IMG/VR virus record: IMGVR_UViG_3300010354_000069
Location: 1 to 64,000 of that record
DNA length: 64,000 nucleotides
Source of the DNA: a virus
Direction: 5' to 3' (one strand)
Part shown: positions 14,655 to 22,523 of the stretch, piece by piece
Layout of the letters: every line of letters starts with the position of its first letter
How positions within the stretch are numbered: position 1 is the stretch's first letter
Translations under genes and position numbers: made by a program
The notes under the pieces: model-generated
What the model was told of the DNA's origin: nothing
Database searches by the model: none
Seen by the model: only the letters and a program-made list of their open reading frames with translations

Positions 14655-15767
14655 ATGTACATCAATGTAGCCAGCGCCAGTGCTTTCGGAAAGAAGCTGG
14701 CGCTGGCCAACGCTTCGCTGAACGCAAAAGGCGAAACCAATCCCATCTGCGGAAGCATGATGCTGTCTACCGGTGCTGATGGCTTGGCGGTTACAGTTGC
14801 AAACACCAGCTCGCATCAGCTGAAACTGCACGCTCCAGCCCACGTCAACATTCCGGGTTCGGTGCTTATTCCTGGCGATCACTTCACCAAAATCATCAAC
14901 CGGCTTGGGGATCGTAGCGCGTCTTTAAAGGTCGAGAACAACCAGCTGGTTGCCATCACGTCTGACAACGACGTCTACAAGTTCGACCTGTTCCAAGGCG
15001 AAGCTGAAGACTTTCCGGTGGACAGTGACATTCCGCCGGTAGGTGCCGTAGTGGACGCAGACGGTTTCTCGGAAGCCTTGAAATCCGTACTCACAGCGGC
15101 GCTGGACGCCGAGCAGGACATCATCTTCAAGGCCGAGAACAACACGCTGTCCATCTACACCTCGGATTATCTGACTACTAAAAGCCGCACTCAACTGGTA
15201 AGTCAGAACTTTCCTTTCAGCTTCAGCGTACCGCGCAGTACTGTGGCAGCCGGGCGCATTCCTGACTGGTCCGGACCGGTTCAGATTCACGTGCGGTCTG
15301 ATAAGGTGGTGCTTTCCCAAGGCGAAGAACATCTGATGATTCGTCGCGTGGGTCAGGCGGGGGACATCCAAACGATTGAAGAAGTACTTGGAGTTCAAGC
15401 TATTGGCCGTCTTGTTGTCAGTAGGCAGCAGCTTCAGTCAAAAGTCCACATCGTGGCCATTGGCAAGCAAACGTGTACGCTACAAGTCAAAGGCAAGAGC
15501 GAGAAGAACCTTCTGATTGAAGCGGAAAACGCCGGTGTTGGTGGGCACAAACAGGTAATTGCCATTCAAGGCAGCATTACTGGTGTGACAAGCAGCGTCA
15601 AAGTCGATGTCTCGCTGCTTGAAAAGGCGCTTAAGACTGTAGATGGCGATGACTTGCTAGTCGACTATGTAGACTACACGGGAGATGGCAGCAGCATCAG
15701 CTTGCGGTTGGCTAATGACGCCAATCCTGAAAAGAAGCAAACGTTGTTGTTGCCTCTTCAGAGCTAG
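14655..15767 (+). CDS. dnaN: DNA polymerase sliding clamp (beta subunit-like)
   Basis: This 370-residue protein has the length and rhythm of bacterial DnaN: three repeated domains of about 120 residues. It shows PGSVLIPGDHFTKIINRLGD and LKVENNQLVAITSDNDVYKFDL...EDFP in the first domain, followed by FSFSVPRSTVAAGRIPDW and LLPL near the C-terminus, similar to the usual MPM(R/K)L-type end. It would form a ring on DNA that tethers the polymerase. Its partners are the DnaX protein (20520) and probable delta (23232). It follows AAGGAACAAAACCG and lies directly downstream of the polymerase. Confidence 0.85.
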   Translation: MYINVASASAFGKKLALANASLNAKGETNPICGSMMLSTGADGLAVTVANTSSHQLKLHAPAHVNIPGSVLIPGDHFTKIINRLGDRSASLKVENNQLVAITSDNDVYKFDLFQGEAEDFPVDSDIPPVGAVVDADGFSEALKSVLTAALDAEQDIIFKAENNTLSIYTSDYLTTKSRTQLVSQNFPFSFSVPRSTVAAGRIPDWSGPVQIHVRSDKVVLSQGEEHLMIRRVGQAGDIQTIEEVLGVQAIGRLVVSRQQLQSKVHIVAIGKQTCTLQVKGKSEKNLLIEAENAGVGGHKQVIAIQGSITGVTSSVKVDVSLLEKALKTVDGDDLLVDYVDYTGDGSSISLRLANDANPEKKQTLLLPLQS

Positions 15768-15780
15768 GAGGTAACCGGCT

Positions 15781-17166
15781 GTGTTGCCGGACAACTGGTT
15801 GGTAAACCCACGTGTCAGAAAGCTTCGACAGAAGTTTCTGACCGTACCAAGGACGAGATTCCTTGACCTTGCCGAGCACATGTTCGGTACGGTAGACTTG
15901 GATCGACAGCAGCTGGGCGCACTCGTCCAGCTGCTCACCGACTCGGAACATTGGCCCTCCATCCAGAGGGCCCAAATGACCACCAGCAGTATCGAACAAG
16001 CAGAACTTGGCGAAGCACTGCTTGATGCGCCAAAAGATGAGTGGCTTCCAGAAATATTGCCGCTACTGCTGGAGCTGCAGCCAGGTTCCAGCATGCTGGA
16101 CTTAGGTTGTCATCAGGGACACGGTGCACAAGTACTGACCGGAGTCAGTTTCTACGAAGGTCACGACCTGAACGCCAAGCGGGTTCAAGTTGCCAAGCGC
16201 CTGTTTCCGGAGCAGCAGTTCCAAGTCACGGATGTAGCCCGGTGGCTGGCTTACGAACCAAGATCCAGCTATTCGCTGGTTTTGGTCCATCTGCCGGCAG
16301 ATCACTACACAGTGCATGGACCTTGTCTGGAAACCCAGCGTGGTCCGGACATCACCTTGGACACCGCAATGCTCGAGTGGGGTGCAAAGTGTTGCACGCG
16401 TGGCGGCATTCTGGTGGGGCTGGTCAGCCGCGAAAGCAACTTGGAGCCTATCAGCCAGTGGTTACGGAACAACGGCACTCCGCTGATGGTTTCTGCTGTA
16501 GGAAACACCACGCTTGTTGTCTACAGGCACGGTATTCGCATGCGCGACTACCCGACTATAGATAATGCGTTTGCCAACTACGAAGAACTTACTGAATTTC
16601 TCATGGCCAAAGGATACCTAGCAAGAACACCTGTTTGCGCTGATGATCCTCGACCTTTGGAAATCTCTGACTGGGGTATCGAACTCGTAGCACAAAGTAC
16701 CGAAGAGTTTTCTGGTACAGCAGAGACATTGCTCTATAAGAGCAAGCATGCTGCCCGCATTCGTTGGCAGAATGACCGAGCTGCGCTCGGCTGGGCTATG
16801 CATCAAGCTTTCAAAGCTACGCGCGAAGAGAGCTGGAATAAAACCGTTGAACGCTTTAACCAACGTTTGGGCATCAACGACTATCTGCAGTATCGGTCAA
16901 ACAGTCTTCACGACTTGCTCAACCTATCCCAAGAGTTTGCAGTAGCGGAAACCCCGGAGTTGAAGGGCCATGCCAGCAAATTGACCAAGCGGTATCACAG
17001 GTTACGGACACCGTACCCGGAGCGGGCTACTGTAGAAAATCGCTACTATAGTTTGGGCCCTGGCGACAAACTACAGCGTAATCAAGAACTCTGGTCGGTG
17101 CAGTTTTCGGAACCAGACTTCTCGGGCAAGAACCCGCCAAAGCTTCATCTCAGTAAGGTCGAATAA
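15781..17166 (+). CDS. SAM-dependent methyltransferase-like protein
   Basis: GTG 15781 follows a full AGGAGGTAA site, predicting strong translation. The 461-residue protein has a ~100-residue N-terminal helical part, then a Rossmann methyltransferase core: motif I MLDLGCHQGHG (~105-115), an acidic end to the next strand (YEGHDLNAKRVQVAKRLFP), TDVA, and LVHLPADH in the motif IV position. It lacks the usual (N/D)PP(Y/F). The C-terminal ~150 residues are of unknown fold. The substrate could be DNA, nucleotide or protein. The next gene begins at its stop codon. Confidence 0.6.
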   Translation: MLPDNWLVNPRVRKLRQKFLTVPRTRFLDLAEHMFGTVDLDRQQLGALVQLLTDSEHWPSIQRAQMTTSSIEQAELGEALLDAPKDEWLPEILPLLLELQPGSSMLDLGCHQGHGAQVLTGVSFYEGHDLNAKRVQVAKRLFPEQQFQVTDVARWLAYEPRSSYSLVLVHLPADHYTVHGPCLETQRGPDITLDTAMLEWGAKCCTRGGILVGLVSRESNLEPISQWLRNNGTPLMVSAVGNTTLVVYRHGIRMRDYPTIDNAFANYEELTEFLMAKGYLARTPVCADDPRPLEISDWGIELVAQSTEEFSGTAETLLYKSKHAARIRWQNDRAALGWAMHQAFKATREESWNKTVERFNQRLGINDYLQYRSNSLHDLLNLSQEFAVAETPELKGHASKLTKRYHRLRTPYPERATVENRYYSLGPGDKLQRNQELWSVQFSEPDFSGKNPPKLHLSKVE

Positions 17167-17789
17167 TGGACAGGAACTGCAAAGCCTGCAAGTTGGGGTG
17201 TGGAAGGGCTGTGCCTAGTCACGGTCCTTCTACCCCCAAGCTGTTGGTCATATCTGATTATCCCGGTGCAAAAGAGACCGAGCTGGGTCTGAACATGATG
17301 GGGCGCGCGGGGCAGCTACTTCGAGATGCTCTGCAAAACATTGTAGGGTTGGATCCAGAGCGGGATGTGTACTATGCAAACGTCATCAGATGTGAGCCCA
17401 CCGACGGTGCCAAGAGCATCGGCAAGGCTGAGATCAATGCCTGCAAGAAGTTCACTCTTGAAGACATTCGCACGGTCAATCCCGCTGCAATTCTGATTGC
17501 CGGTAACTTGGCTTTTCAGACAGTACTGTCTCAGATCTACGCCATGGAAAAAGACAGCGAGTCAGGCTTTAGCCTTAGTAAAGCCCACGGTTCGGTCTAT
17601 GAGTACCTCGGCAAGAAGTACTTGGTTACTTGGAACCCGGCGCACGTTGAGCAGTACAAGTTCAAGCAGAGAGTAGGCGGAACTGATCGCCGACCTCTTT
17701 ACGAGGACTGGTATCCTACTGGGTCAGAGCCTTGGATGTTCATACGGGACATGCAAAAACTGAAGGCTCTACTGGATGCAGAAACGTGA
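17166..17789 (+). CDS. Uracil-DNA glycosylase superfamily protein (family 4-like)
   Basis: Would remove uracil from DNA, or act as the UDG-like module of SPO1-type polymerases. The N-terminus has C5-x2-C8 and C12, as in iron-sulfur family 4 enzymes. Then come LLVISDYPGAKETELG (motif A, altered from the usual GEAPG-x-x-E), GRAGQLLRDAL, YYANVIRCEPT and the C-terminal TWNPAH (motif B, usually HP). The Pro-His order in NPAH and the missing acidic residue after GAKE make activity uncertain. It starts at the stop of the methyltransferase gene. A phage carrying both dUTPase and UDG controls uracil at two levels. Confidence 0.75.
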   Translation: MDRNCKACKLGCGRAVPSHGPSTPKLLVISDYPGAKETELGLNMMGRAGQLLRDALQNIVGLDPERDVYYANVIRCEPTDGAKSIGKAEINACKKFTLEDIRTVNPAAILIAGNLAFQTVLSQIYAMEKDSESGFSLSKAHGSVYEYLGKKYLVTWNPAHVEQYKFKQRVGGTDRRPLYEDWYPTGSEPWMFIRDMQKLKALLDAET

Positions 17790-18100
17790 AGGGGTATCAA
17801 GGGTGGAGTGGGCGGCCCAGAGAGTACAAGACAATCCGGGTCAGTCAGCTTCCCGAGCACATCTATAAAAAGTGCAAGCAGTACTTAAACGGTCGTAGGT
17901 GGACTACTGAAGAAGAAATCAACCGACTGCTTGCCCTAGAGAAGTTCGAAAGGAACGATCATGTCACAAAGTACCGATCTTCCTCTGGAACTGTTTCCAG
18001 AGAAGATTCACCAGCTCCGTACGGAGATGATGCAAGTAGAAAGGGAACTGAGTCAGCTGAAAGGGATTCGAGCGGAACGCAAGAATACACTGAAGAGTAG
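17786..18100 (+). CDS. Hypothetical basic protein (105 aa)
   Basis: GTG 17786 overlaps the UDG stop (GTGA). The first ~55 residues look well ordered (basic, YKTIRVSQLPEHIYKKCKQY and RRWTTEEEINRLLALEKFE), with an HTH-like or ribbon-helix-like pattern. The last 46 residues overlap the next gene over 140 bases in another frame and are polar and low in order. The gene may truly have this long overlap, or the functional protein may be only the N-terminal half. Family not recognised; DNA binding is possible. Confidence 0.5.
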   Translation: MKGYQGWSGRPREYKTIRVSQLPEHIYKKCKQYLNGRRWTTEEEINRLLALEKFERNDHVTKYRSSSGTVSREDSPAPYGDDASRKGTESAERDSSGTQEYTEE

Positions 18101-18419
18101 TGAATGGCAAAGTCTTGGTAGCAACGACAAGATTCGTGACGCTAACTTCGAGCTGATACTTGTAAAAGACGAAGTCTACAAGACTACTAACCAGGATATA
18201 GAAAAGCTGGAGTGGGACTTGAACGAAGCCCAGTTCAACCTTGAAAAGTATGAAAACCTTTTCTCGGTAAAAAAGTTACGCCTTAGAGAACACATTGCTG
18301 GTATGGAGCTACAAGCTGCTACGGGTATCAAACAAGTAACTCCGGAACCAGCTGAAGTCGGTCTGCCTGCGGTACCCCCGGCGCCCCCACCACTCAAAGC
18401 AGGTAAGTTTCCATTCTGA
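17961..18419 (+). CDS. Coiled-coil hypothetical protein (152 aa)
   Basis: ATG 17961 is preceded by GAAAGGAACG, a good ribosome binding site. Residues ~14-105 form long heptad-type helices (EKIHQLRTEMMQVERELSQL and a second stretch with Leu/Glu/Lys), predicting an antiparallel or dimeric coiled coil. The C-terminus is Pro/Ala rich (PAVPPAPPPLKAG) and ends in KFPF. No family recognised. The helicase gene follows ten bases later. It may be an oligomeric partner of the helicase or a structural DNA-metabolism protein. Confidence 0.65.
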   Translation: MSQSTDLPLELFPEKIHQLRTEMMQVERELSQLKGIRAERKNTLKSSEWQSLGSNDKIRDANFELILVKDEVYKTTNQDIEKLEWDLNEAQFNLEKYENLFSVKKLRLREHIAGMELQAATGIKQVTPEPAEVGLPAVPPAPPPLKAGKFPF

Positions 18420-18429
18420 AGGAATGCAC

Positions 18430-20244
18430 ATGGAGAAGTTGATTCTGACGTCACCTGCCGAGTTGCAGGAAGAAGGATTTGAGGTAGTTCCTGCAGAAAC
18501 TCTGCTGGACACTCAGTTGTTCAAAGCCGCACGCAGTCGTATCGAACGAATTATTGACGGTACGCCTGAGCTAGCCCGGCGGGAAAAGCGTGAGTATCAG
18601 CTTCGCTATGCTGCCATGGGCTATTGTCGTGATCGTAATCTGTGGGCACACGAGCAGGGTTTGGGAAAGACCTATGAAACGATCCTGCTGATTCTGCTGA
18701 AGTACGGCGAGCAGCTCAAGGGCCGCGGTCACAAACCGCTGCGTCGGGGCACAATTCAAATTGTCGCCCCTAGGCACACTCTCAAGTTGGCTTGGTTGCA
18801 GGAGTTGAAAACCTGTGGCTTGGGTGACATGGTTGATGTCGTCCTTAACGAGCAAGACGCAGATCGCGCAACAAAGCCTATTTGGCTTCTGTACTTTGAC
18901 CTGTTCAAACAGCAGAGCAAGCACGGTCAAAACCTCAAGAAAAAGGGCAAGATGCGCAAGCGCTGGCTCAAGAACAAGGAGACCGAGCTATATTTTCTTG
19001 GCCGGCCAATGTGGCGCAAGCTGCGGCAGAAGGCCAAACCGCACATGCTGGTACTTGACGAAGTACACAACCTGAGGGAAGGTTCCGAGCGTACGGAAAC
19101 CATGCTGCGTTACGCACGCGGTATTCGTAACATCTTGGCGCTGACAGGCACACCGATTGACGGTTGGGTCAGCCACCTAGCCACGATTCTGGGGTTGGTG
19201 TACGGCGACAACTCGCAGGTCTTTCCTTGGTCAAGTACCGCTTTCACCAAGCGTTTTACCAGAGAACGCGTAGTTGACATGGACTATGCTACCGGTGAAG
19301 TCGGCGCCGACGCCAAGAAACGTGCCGCACCCGGCATCAATCCAGATCAAATTCCGGAATTCAGGCGGGCTACGATTCATCTAATGCACCGATTGATCAT
19401 TAGAGATCCGGAAGTAACTGGCGTGAAGTTCCCTCCCGTAAACTACCACTTGGTCAGCTGTCCCATGGACCCCGACCACATGGAGTATTACTACCGAGCG
19501 CAAACCAATGCACTGGTTGACATTCAGAACAACCTCAACGCTATGGGCAACAACCGAAATTCGTTTCGCTTGCGGCAGAATGTGCTTGGTAGCATTCAAA
19601 CCCTGAGACGGGCGGCTAGTTGCCCTTGGTCCATTGAAATGGCTCCCTACGGTTCTCGAGAAACTGCAAAGATTACTGAGACCGTAAACATATGCAGGCA
19701 GATGGCCGAGCAAGGCCGTAAGGTCATTGTCTTCACCAACTTCATAGGAACGGGGAAACCCCTTGTAGATGCATTGCGCATCGCCGGACTGGAAGTAACC
19801 CGTATCTATGCCGAAGACAAAGCCGAACGACCTGCTCTGCTTACGCAGGAAGCTCGGGAAGAGCGTATTGAGGACTTTCTTGAAGATCCTCGGATCAACG
19901 TATTGGTGGGGAACCTCACGCTGCTGTCCACTGGCTTGACCATGGTGCAAGCATCAGTAATCATCAACCACGACCATGACTGGCGGGCAAATACCTACAG
20001 ACAGGGTATCTCGCGTGTCGTTCGCCCTGGGCAGGTTCATAGTCATGTAGATGTGTACGACCTAGTTACCGAACGCTCGGTAGATGTCTACATTCATGCA
20101 GCACTCATGCGCAAGCTCGAAGCCACGGCGCAGGTGGTTGACGGCCAGTTTGTACTGGCAGATGATCCTGACAAGCTTGACGTTGATCCACTGTCCGTAG
20201 CCAAAGCCCTGATATCCGGAGATTTTGCAATTGAGTCACGATGA
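18430..20244 (+). CDS. SNF2/DEAD-like superfamily 2 helicase
   Basis: This ~604-residue helicase has motif I EQGLGKTYET (~residue 75-84), motif II LDEVHN, motif III LTGTPIDG and a C-terminal helicase domain. That domain includes KVIVFTNF, a TGLTMVQAS (motif V) segment and motif VI-type YRQGISRVVRPGQ. The QGLGKT and RxxRxGQ signatures fit SNF2-type translocases that remodel DNA-protein complexes or branched DNA. GAAGGA (18418-18423) is six bases before ATG 18430, so I prefer that to ATG 18424. It is one of three superfamily 1/2 helicases in this replication block. Confidence 0.85.
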   Translation: MEKLILTSPAELQEEGFEVVPAETLLDTQLFKAARSRIERIIDGTPELARREKREYQLRYAAMGYCRDRNLWAHEQGLGKTYETILLILLKYGEQLKGRGHKPLRRGTIQIVAPRHTLKLAWLQELKTCGLGDMVDVVLNEQDADRATKPIWLLYFDLFKQQSKHGQNLKKKGKMRKRWLKNKETELYFLGRPMWRKLRQKAKPHMLVLDEVHNLREGSERTETMLRYARGIRNILALTGTPIDGWVSHLATILGLVYGDNSQVFPWSSTAFTKRFTRERVVDMDYATGEVGADAKKRAAPGINPDQIPEFRRATIHLMHRLIIRDPEVTGVKFPPVNYHLVSCPMDPDHMEYYYRAQTNALVDIQNNLNAMGNNRNSFRLRQNVLGSIQTLRRAASCPWSIEMAPYGSRETAKITETVNICRQMAEQGRKVIVFTNFIGTGKPLVDALRIAGLEVTRIYAEDKAERPALLTQEAREERIEDFLEDPRINVLVGNLTLLSTGLTMVQASVIINHDHDWRANTYRQGISRVVRPGQVHSHVDVYDLVTERSVDVYIHAALMRKLEATAQVVDGQFVLADDPDKLDVDPLSVAKALISGDFAIESR

Positions 20245-20515
20245 ATACGATGAGCTAAGCTACAACACCGACTTTTCTCTGGATGAGCAAGAAGCCGAAG
20301 AGCGAAGCATTTCAGCAAAGCTACAGGACGAAGCAGATCTTGATGAAGAGTTTGCAGACGCGCTAGCCAGAAGTATCCTCAAGGACATCCTGATCAAGTT
20401 CCGTCCGGACTTGTTCAGCACGTTCTCCGTCTGCCTAGTCTGCAACTGCTACTGGAACGGCACCCCTGATATCTGCGGCAACTGCGGCAAACGCCCGCAG
20501 CCCGCTATGCCCTGA
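20231..20515 (+). CDS. Acidic protein with C-terminal zinc ribbon
   Basis: The N-terminal two thirds are acidic and helical. The C-terminus has CLVCN ... CGNCGK, a four-cysteine zinc ribbon like those that bind nucleic acid. The frame overlaps the end of the helicase gene. TTG 20231, eight bases after GGAGA, is the better start; TTG 20225 would sit two bases after it. DnaX follows four bases later, so the protein probably belongs to the replication complex. Family not recognised. Confidence 0.6.
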   Translation: MSHDEYDELSYNTDFSLDEQEAEERSISAKLQDEADLDEEFADALARSILKDILIKFRPDLFSTFSVCLVCNCYWNGTPDICGNCGKRPQPAMP

Positions 20516-20519
20516 GACC

Positions 20520-21608
20520 ATGACATCAACACTAGCCCTTGAAAGCCGACCAGTCAGCTGGTCAACTCTGGTTGGACAAGACATTCCTCGCAAGGTCTTG
20601 TCCAACTCCATCATCAGCAATGACATTAAACCCGGCTACTTGTTTAAGGGGGCAAGCGGCTGCGGCAAAACGTCAGCAGCCTTGCTGTTTGCAAAACGGC
20701 TGAATTGCCTGCAGCCAGATGGCGCGGACCCCTGCAACGCGTGTACTTCGTGTGCGAGCATCGACAAAAACCTGAGTCATGACGTGAAGTACGTAGACGG
20801 AGCTGCCGACCGCTCAGTGATGTTTGTTAGAGATGTGCTTAGACCATTCCTGACAACGACACCAATCGGCGGCAAGCACAGAATCGCTATAATCGATGAG
20901 GCGCACTTGTACAAGCAGGATTCCATCAGTGCATTTCTGACACTGCTGGAACAACTGCCAAAAATGGCACCAAAATCATTGGTAATTCTCTGCACTACCG
21001 AAGGTGACCAGATTCCCGTTGCGATTCAAAACCGCTGTCTCTCACTGAACTTTGCTCCCATCAGCACAGAGACCTTGGTTGATGCCATGCACAAGTTTAC
21101 CGGTGAAGACAAAGCGGCACTAAAGGAACTGGCGGCTGCCTCTTGTGGCAGCTTTAGGACCATGTGGTCTTTCATGGAAGTCTGGGAACATACCGGTGAA
21201 CCCTTGACCGAAGATCTTGTTATGCGAATGCTTGGTGGAATTACCAAGTCAGAGCGTAACAACCTTTGGCGTTTGCTGAAAAACCGAAGGCTAGACCAAA
21301 TACTCAGTCTGTGGCAAGCCTGGATGAAGCGAGGAGTAAATCCTACGGTTCTTGGTGCTTATATGTTGAAGGACCTTATTCACATGGCAGCAGCAGCGCC
21401 TGAAGCTGCAAACTGGTCTACAGCAATAGGAGCACTGAGTGCTGTACAAGTAAGTGGCACAGAATCCGCGTGGTTGCCCGCACTATACACATTATGCGGG
21501 CTGCCACTGGACTGCGAGAATGCCCAAAGGGTTGCACCAGAGGAACGGCAGCCCGTTTCACAAAGTACTGACAAGTTGCTGACCCGCTTGGCCTTCTTTG
21601 GTGCTTGA
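20520..21608 (+). CDS. dnaX: Clamp loader ATPase subunit (DnaX gamma/tau-like)
   Basis: Loads the sliding clamp onto primed DNA using ATP. This 362-residue protein opens with the DnaX hallmark RPVSWSTLVGQD. Walker A GASGCGKT is at 44-51. A four-cysteine zinc module (C63, C72, C75, C78) is spaced as in bacterial DnaX. Walker B IIDEAH, sensor 1 ILCTTEGDQIP and the arginine-finger IQNRC (usually SRC) follow, then a helical collar domain. It lacks the long tau extension. With the beta-like clamp (14655) and probable delta (23232) it forms a phage-borne bacterial-style clamp-loading set. An intrinsic terminator follows directly. Confidence 0.93.
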   Translation: MTSTLALESRPVSWSTLVGQDIPRKVLSNSIISNDIKPGYLFKGASGCGKTSAALLFAKRLNCLQPDGADPCNACTSCASIDKNLSHDVKYVDGAADRSVMFVRDVLRPFLTTTPIGGKHRIAIIDEAHLYKQDSISAFLTLLEQLPKMAPKSLVILCTTEGDQIPVAIQNRCLSLNFAPISTETLVDAMHKFTGEDKAALKELAAASCGSFRTMWSFMEVWEHTGEPLTEDLVMRMLGGITKSERNNLWRLLKNRRLDQILSLWQAWMKRGVNPTVLGAYMLKDLIHMAAAAPEAANWSTAIGALSAVQVSGTESAWLPALYTLCGLPLDCENAQRVAPEERQPVSQSTDKLLTRLAFFGA

Positions 21609-21649
21609 CACTCCCATCATTCAGAAGGATGATGGGAGTGCTTTTCTTT
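21609..21649 (+). terminator. Intrinsic terminator after dnaX
   Basis: A 12-bp perfect stem CACTCCCATCAT / ATGATGGGAGTG (21609-21620, 21629-21640), with an 8-base loop, is followed by CTTTTCTTT. The stem begins inside the dnaX stop region. The U-rich tail overlaps the ribosome binding site of the next gene, so some read-through must serve it unless a promoter is hidden nearby. Confidence 0.85.
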
Positions 21650-21659
21650 GGAGGCTACC

Positions 21660-21854
21660 GTGGCACAGCTACAGACAATTCTGACCAACTGGAAGAATGC
21701 CGCAACCCCGGTTTCGATTGTTCTTGCAGGTAATGTCGGCGTTTATGGAACTATCACGGATGACGGCGTTGGGCAGGATAGCATCGTGGTAAATCACGCT
21801 AATGCAGATACCGTCATTCCAAAGGCAGCAATTGCTTACCTAGCTAAGCGCTGA
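21660..21854 (+). CDS. Small Hfq/Sm-like protein (candidate)
   Basis: GTG 21660 follows GGAGG at five bases; TTG 21648 lies before the site and is unlikely. The 64-residue product has a short N-terminal helix, then a five-strand pattern like Hfq: PVSIVLAGNVGVYGTITDD resembles Sm1 (PVSIFLVNG...GxI). VIPKAAIAYL resembles the Sm2 (V-Y-KHAIS-x-V) segment. If so it would form an RNA-binding ring and could affect phage or host mRNA. Similarity is by eye and the KH pair of Sm2 is replaced by KA. Another small beta-barrel is possible. Confidence 0.45.
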   Translation: MAQLQTILTNWKNAATPVSIVLAGNVGVYGTITDDGVGQDSIVVNHANADTVIPKAAIAYLAKR

Positions 21855-22081
21855 TGTCTCAGGGCTTCAACTTTCAGCGGCGCAAGCGTACCGCCGTCAG
21901 TTGTAGAAAGTGCGGTGAACACGTATGGATTTTTATCACAGACTCGGAACTGTATAGAGACCGGTTCAGGCAGTGCGCCACCTGTGGAAAGATCTATCGA
22001 ATGGACATGACGCCGTTAGACTTGAACTATGCTTGGCGGGACGGCATACCAATGCCGTTTGAAGTGAGGGAAGACCAGTGA
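21854..22081 (+). CDS. Zinc-ribbon protein (75 aa)
   Basis: The start overlaps the previous stop (TGATG). The protein has CRKCGEHVW and CATCGKIYR, two CxxCG knuckles about 28 residues apart, typical of a four-cysteine zinc ribbon, and a basic N-terminal region (QRRKRTAVS). It probably binds nucleic acid or a replication protein. It overlaps the next gene by four bases (GTGA), so the three small genes here are likely co-translated. No named family. Confidence 0.6.
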   Translation: MSQGFNFQRRKRTAVSCRKCGEHVWIFITDSELYRDRFRQCATCGKIYRMDMTPLDLNYAWRDGIPMPFEVREDQ

Positions 22082-22410
22082 CTGTAGTAACCAATGAACT
22101 GATGGCTGCCTATGCAAATGAGCTGGTCATCGACCTTGAGCGTATTTCGCGCTACAGGTTTGCTGCCTATTTGGTTTCGCCCCTGCGCACTACAGTTGCA
22201 GCTCACTTCGTTCGTCTTTATCAGCAAGAAAAGATCGAGTTCGAGCAAGCGCTCAACTACGTCGACATCCTTGAAGGCGAAACATCCTCTATTTCCATTC
22301 AACTGCGTCTGCCCAACCGCGCCGCAGTTACTAGCATCATTGCAAGCGCACTGATCAAGAGCGGATTCCGCCAAGCTGAAAGCGGCGACACGCTTGTGCT
22401 CGTTCTATGA
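22078..22410 (+). CDS. Hypothetical protein (110 aa)
   Basis: GTG 22078 overlaps the preceding TGA. The protein is predicted alpha/beta with an N-terminal helical half (ERISRYRFAAYLVSPLRTTV) and a strand-helix C-terminal half ending DTLVLVL. There is no cysteine or membrane segment. Not recognised. It sits between two zinc-ribbon or membrane microproteins and a methyltransferase in a tightly overlapped series. Confidence 0.55.
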   Translation: MTVVTNELMAAYANELVIDLERISRYRFAAYLVSPLRTTVAAHFVRLYQQEKIEFEQALNYVDILEGETSSISIQLRLPNRAAVTSIIASALIKSGFRQAESGDTLVLVL

Positions 22411-22523
22411 AGATTGACGAGGACCACGTTGAAGTAAGTATTACTGAAGAAGTAGTACTCGTTCTATTTGGTCTTTTACTTGCAAGTACTCTTGTACTAT
22501 ACTTGACAGTATATGGGGCTTGA
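22407..22523 (+). CDS. Single-pass membrane microprotein (38 aa)
   Basis: ATG 22407 overlaps the previous stop (ATGA). It encodes 38 residues: an acidic N-terminus (MKIDEDHVEVSITEE) and one hydrophobic helix of about 20 residues (VVLVLFGLLLASTLVLYLTV). It ends in TGA at 22523, overlapping the next gene. The overlap pattern and clear helix support translation. Function unknown; it could be a small membrane effector. Confidence 0.5.
   Translation: MKIDEDHVEVSITEEVVLVLFGLLLASTLVLYLTVYGA

Noticed and set aside
16041-16565. 174-residue rightward frame inside the methyltransferase gene
   Set aside because: It is a shadow frame with Arg/Ser/Ala-biased composition, while the methyltransferase frame contains clear SAM motifs.
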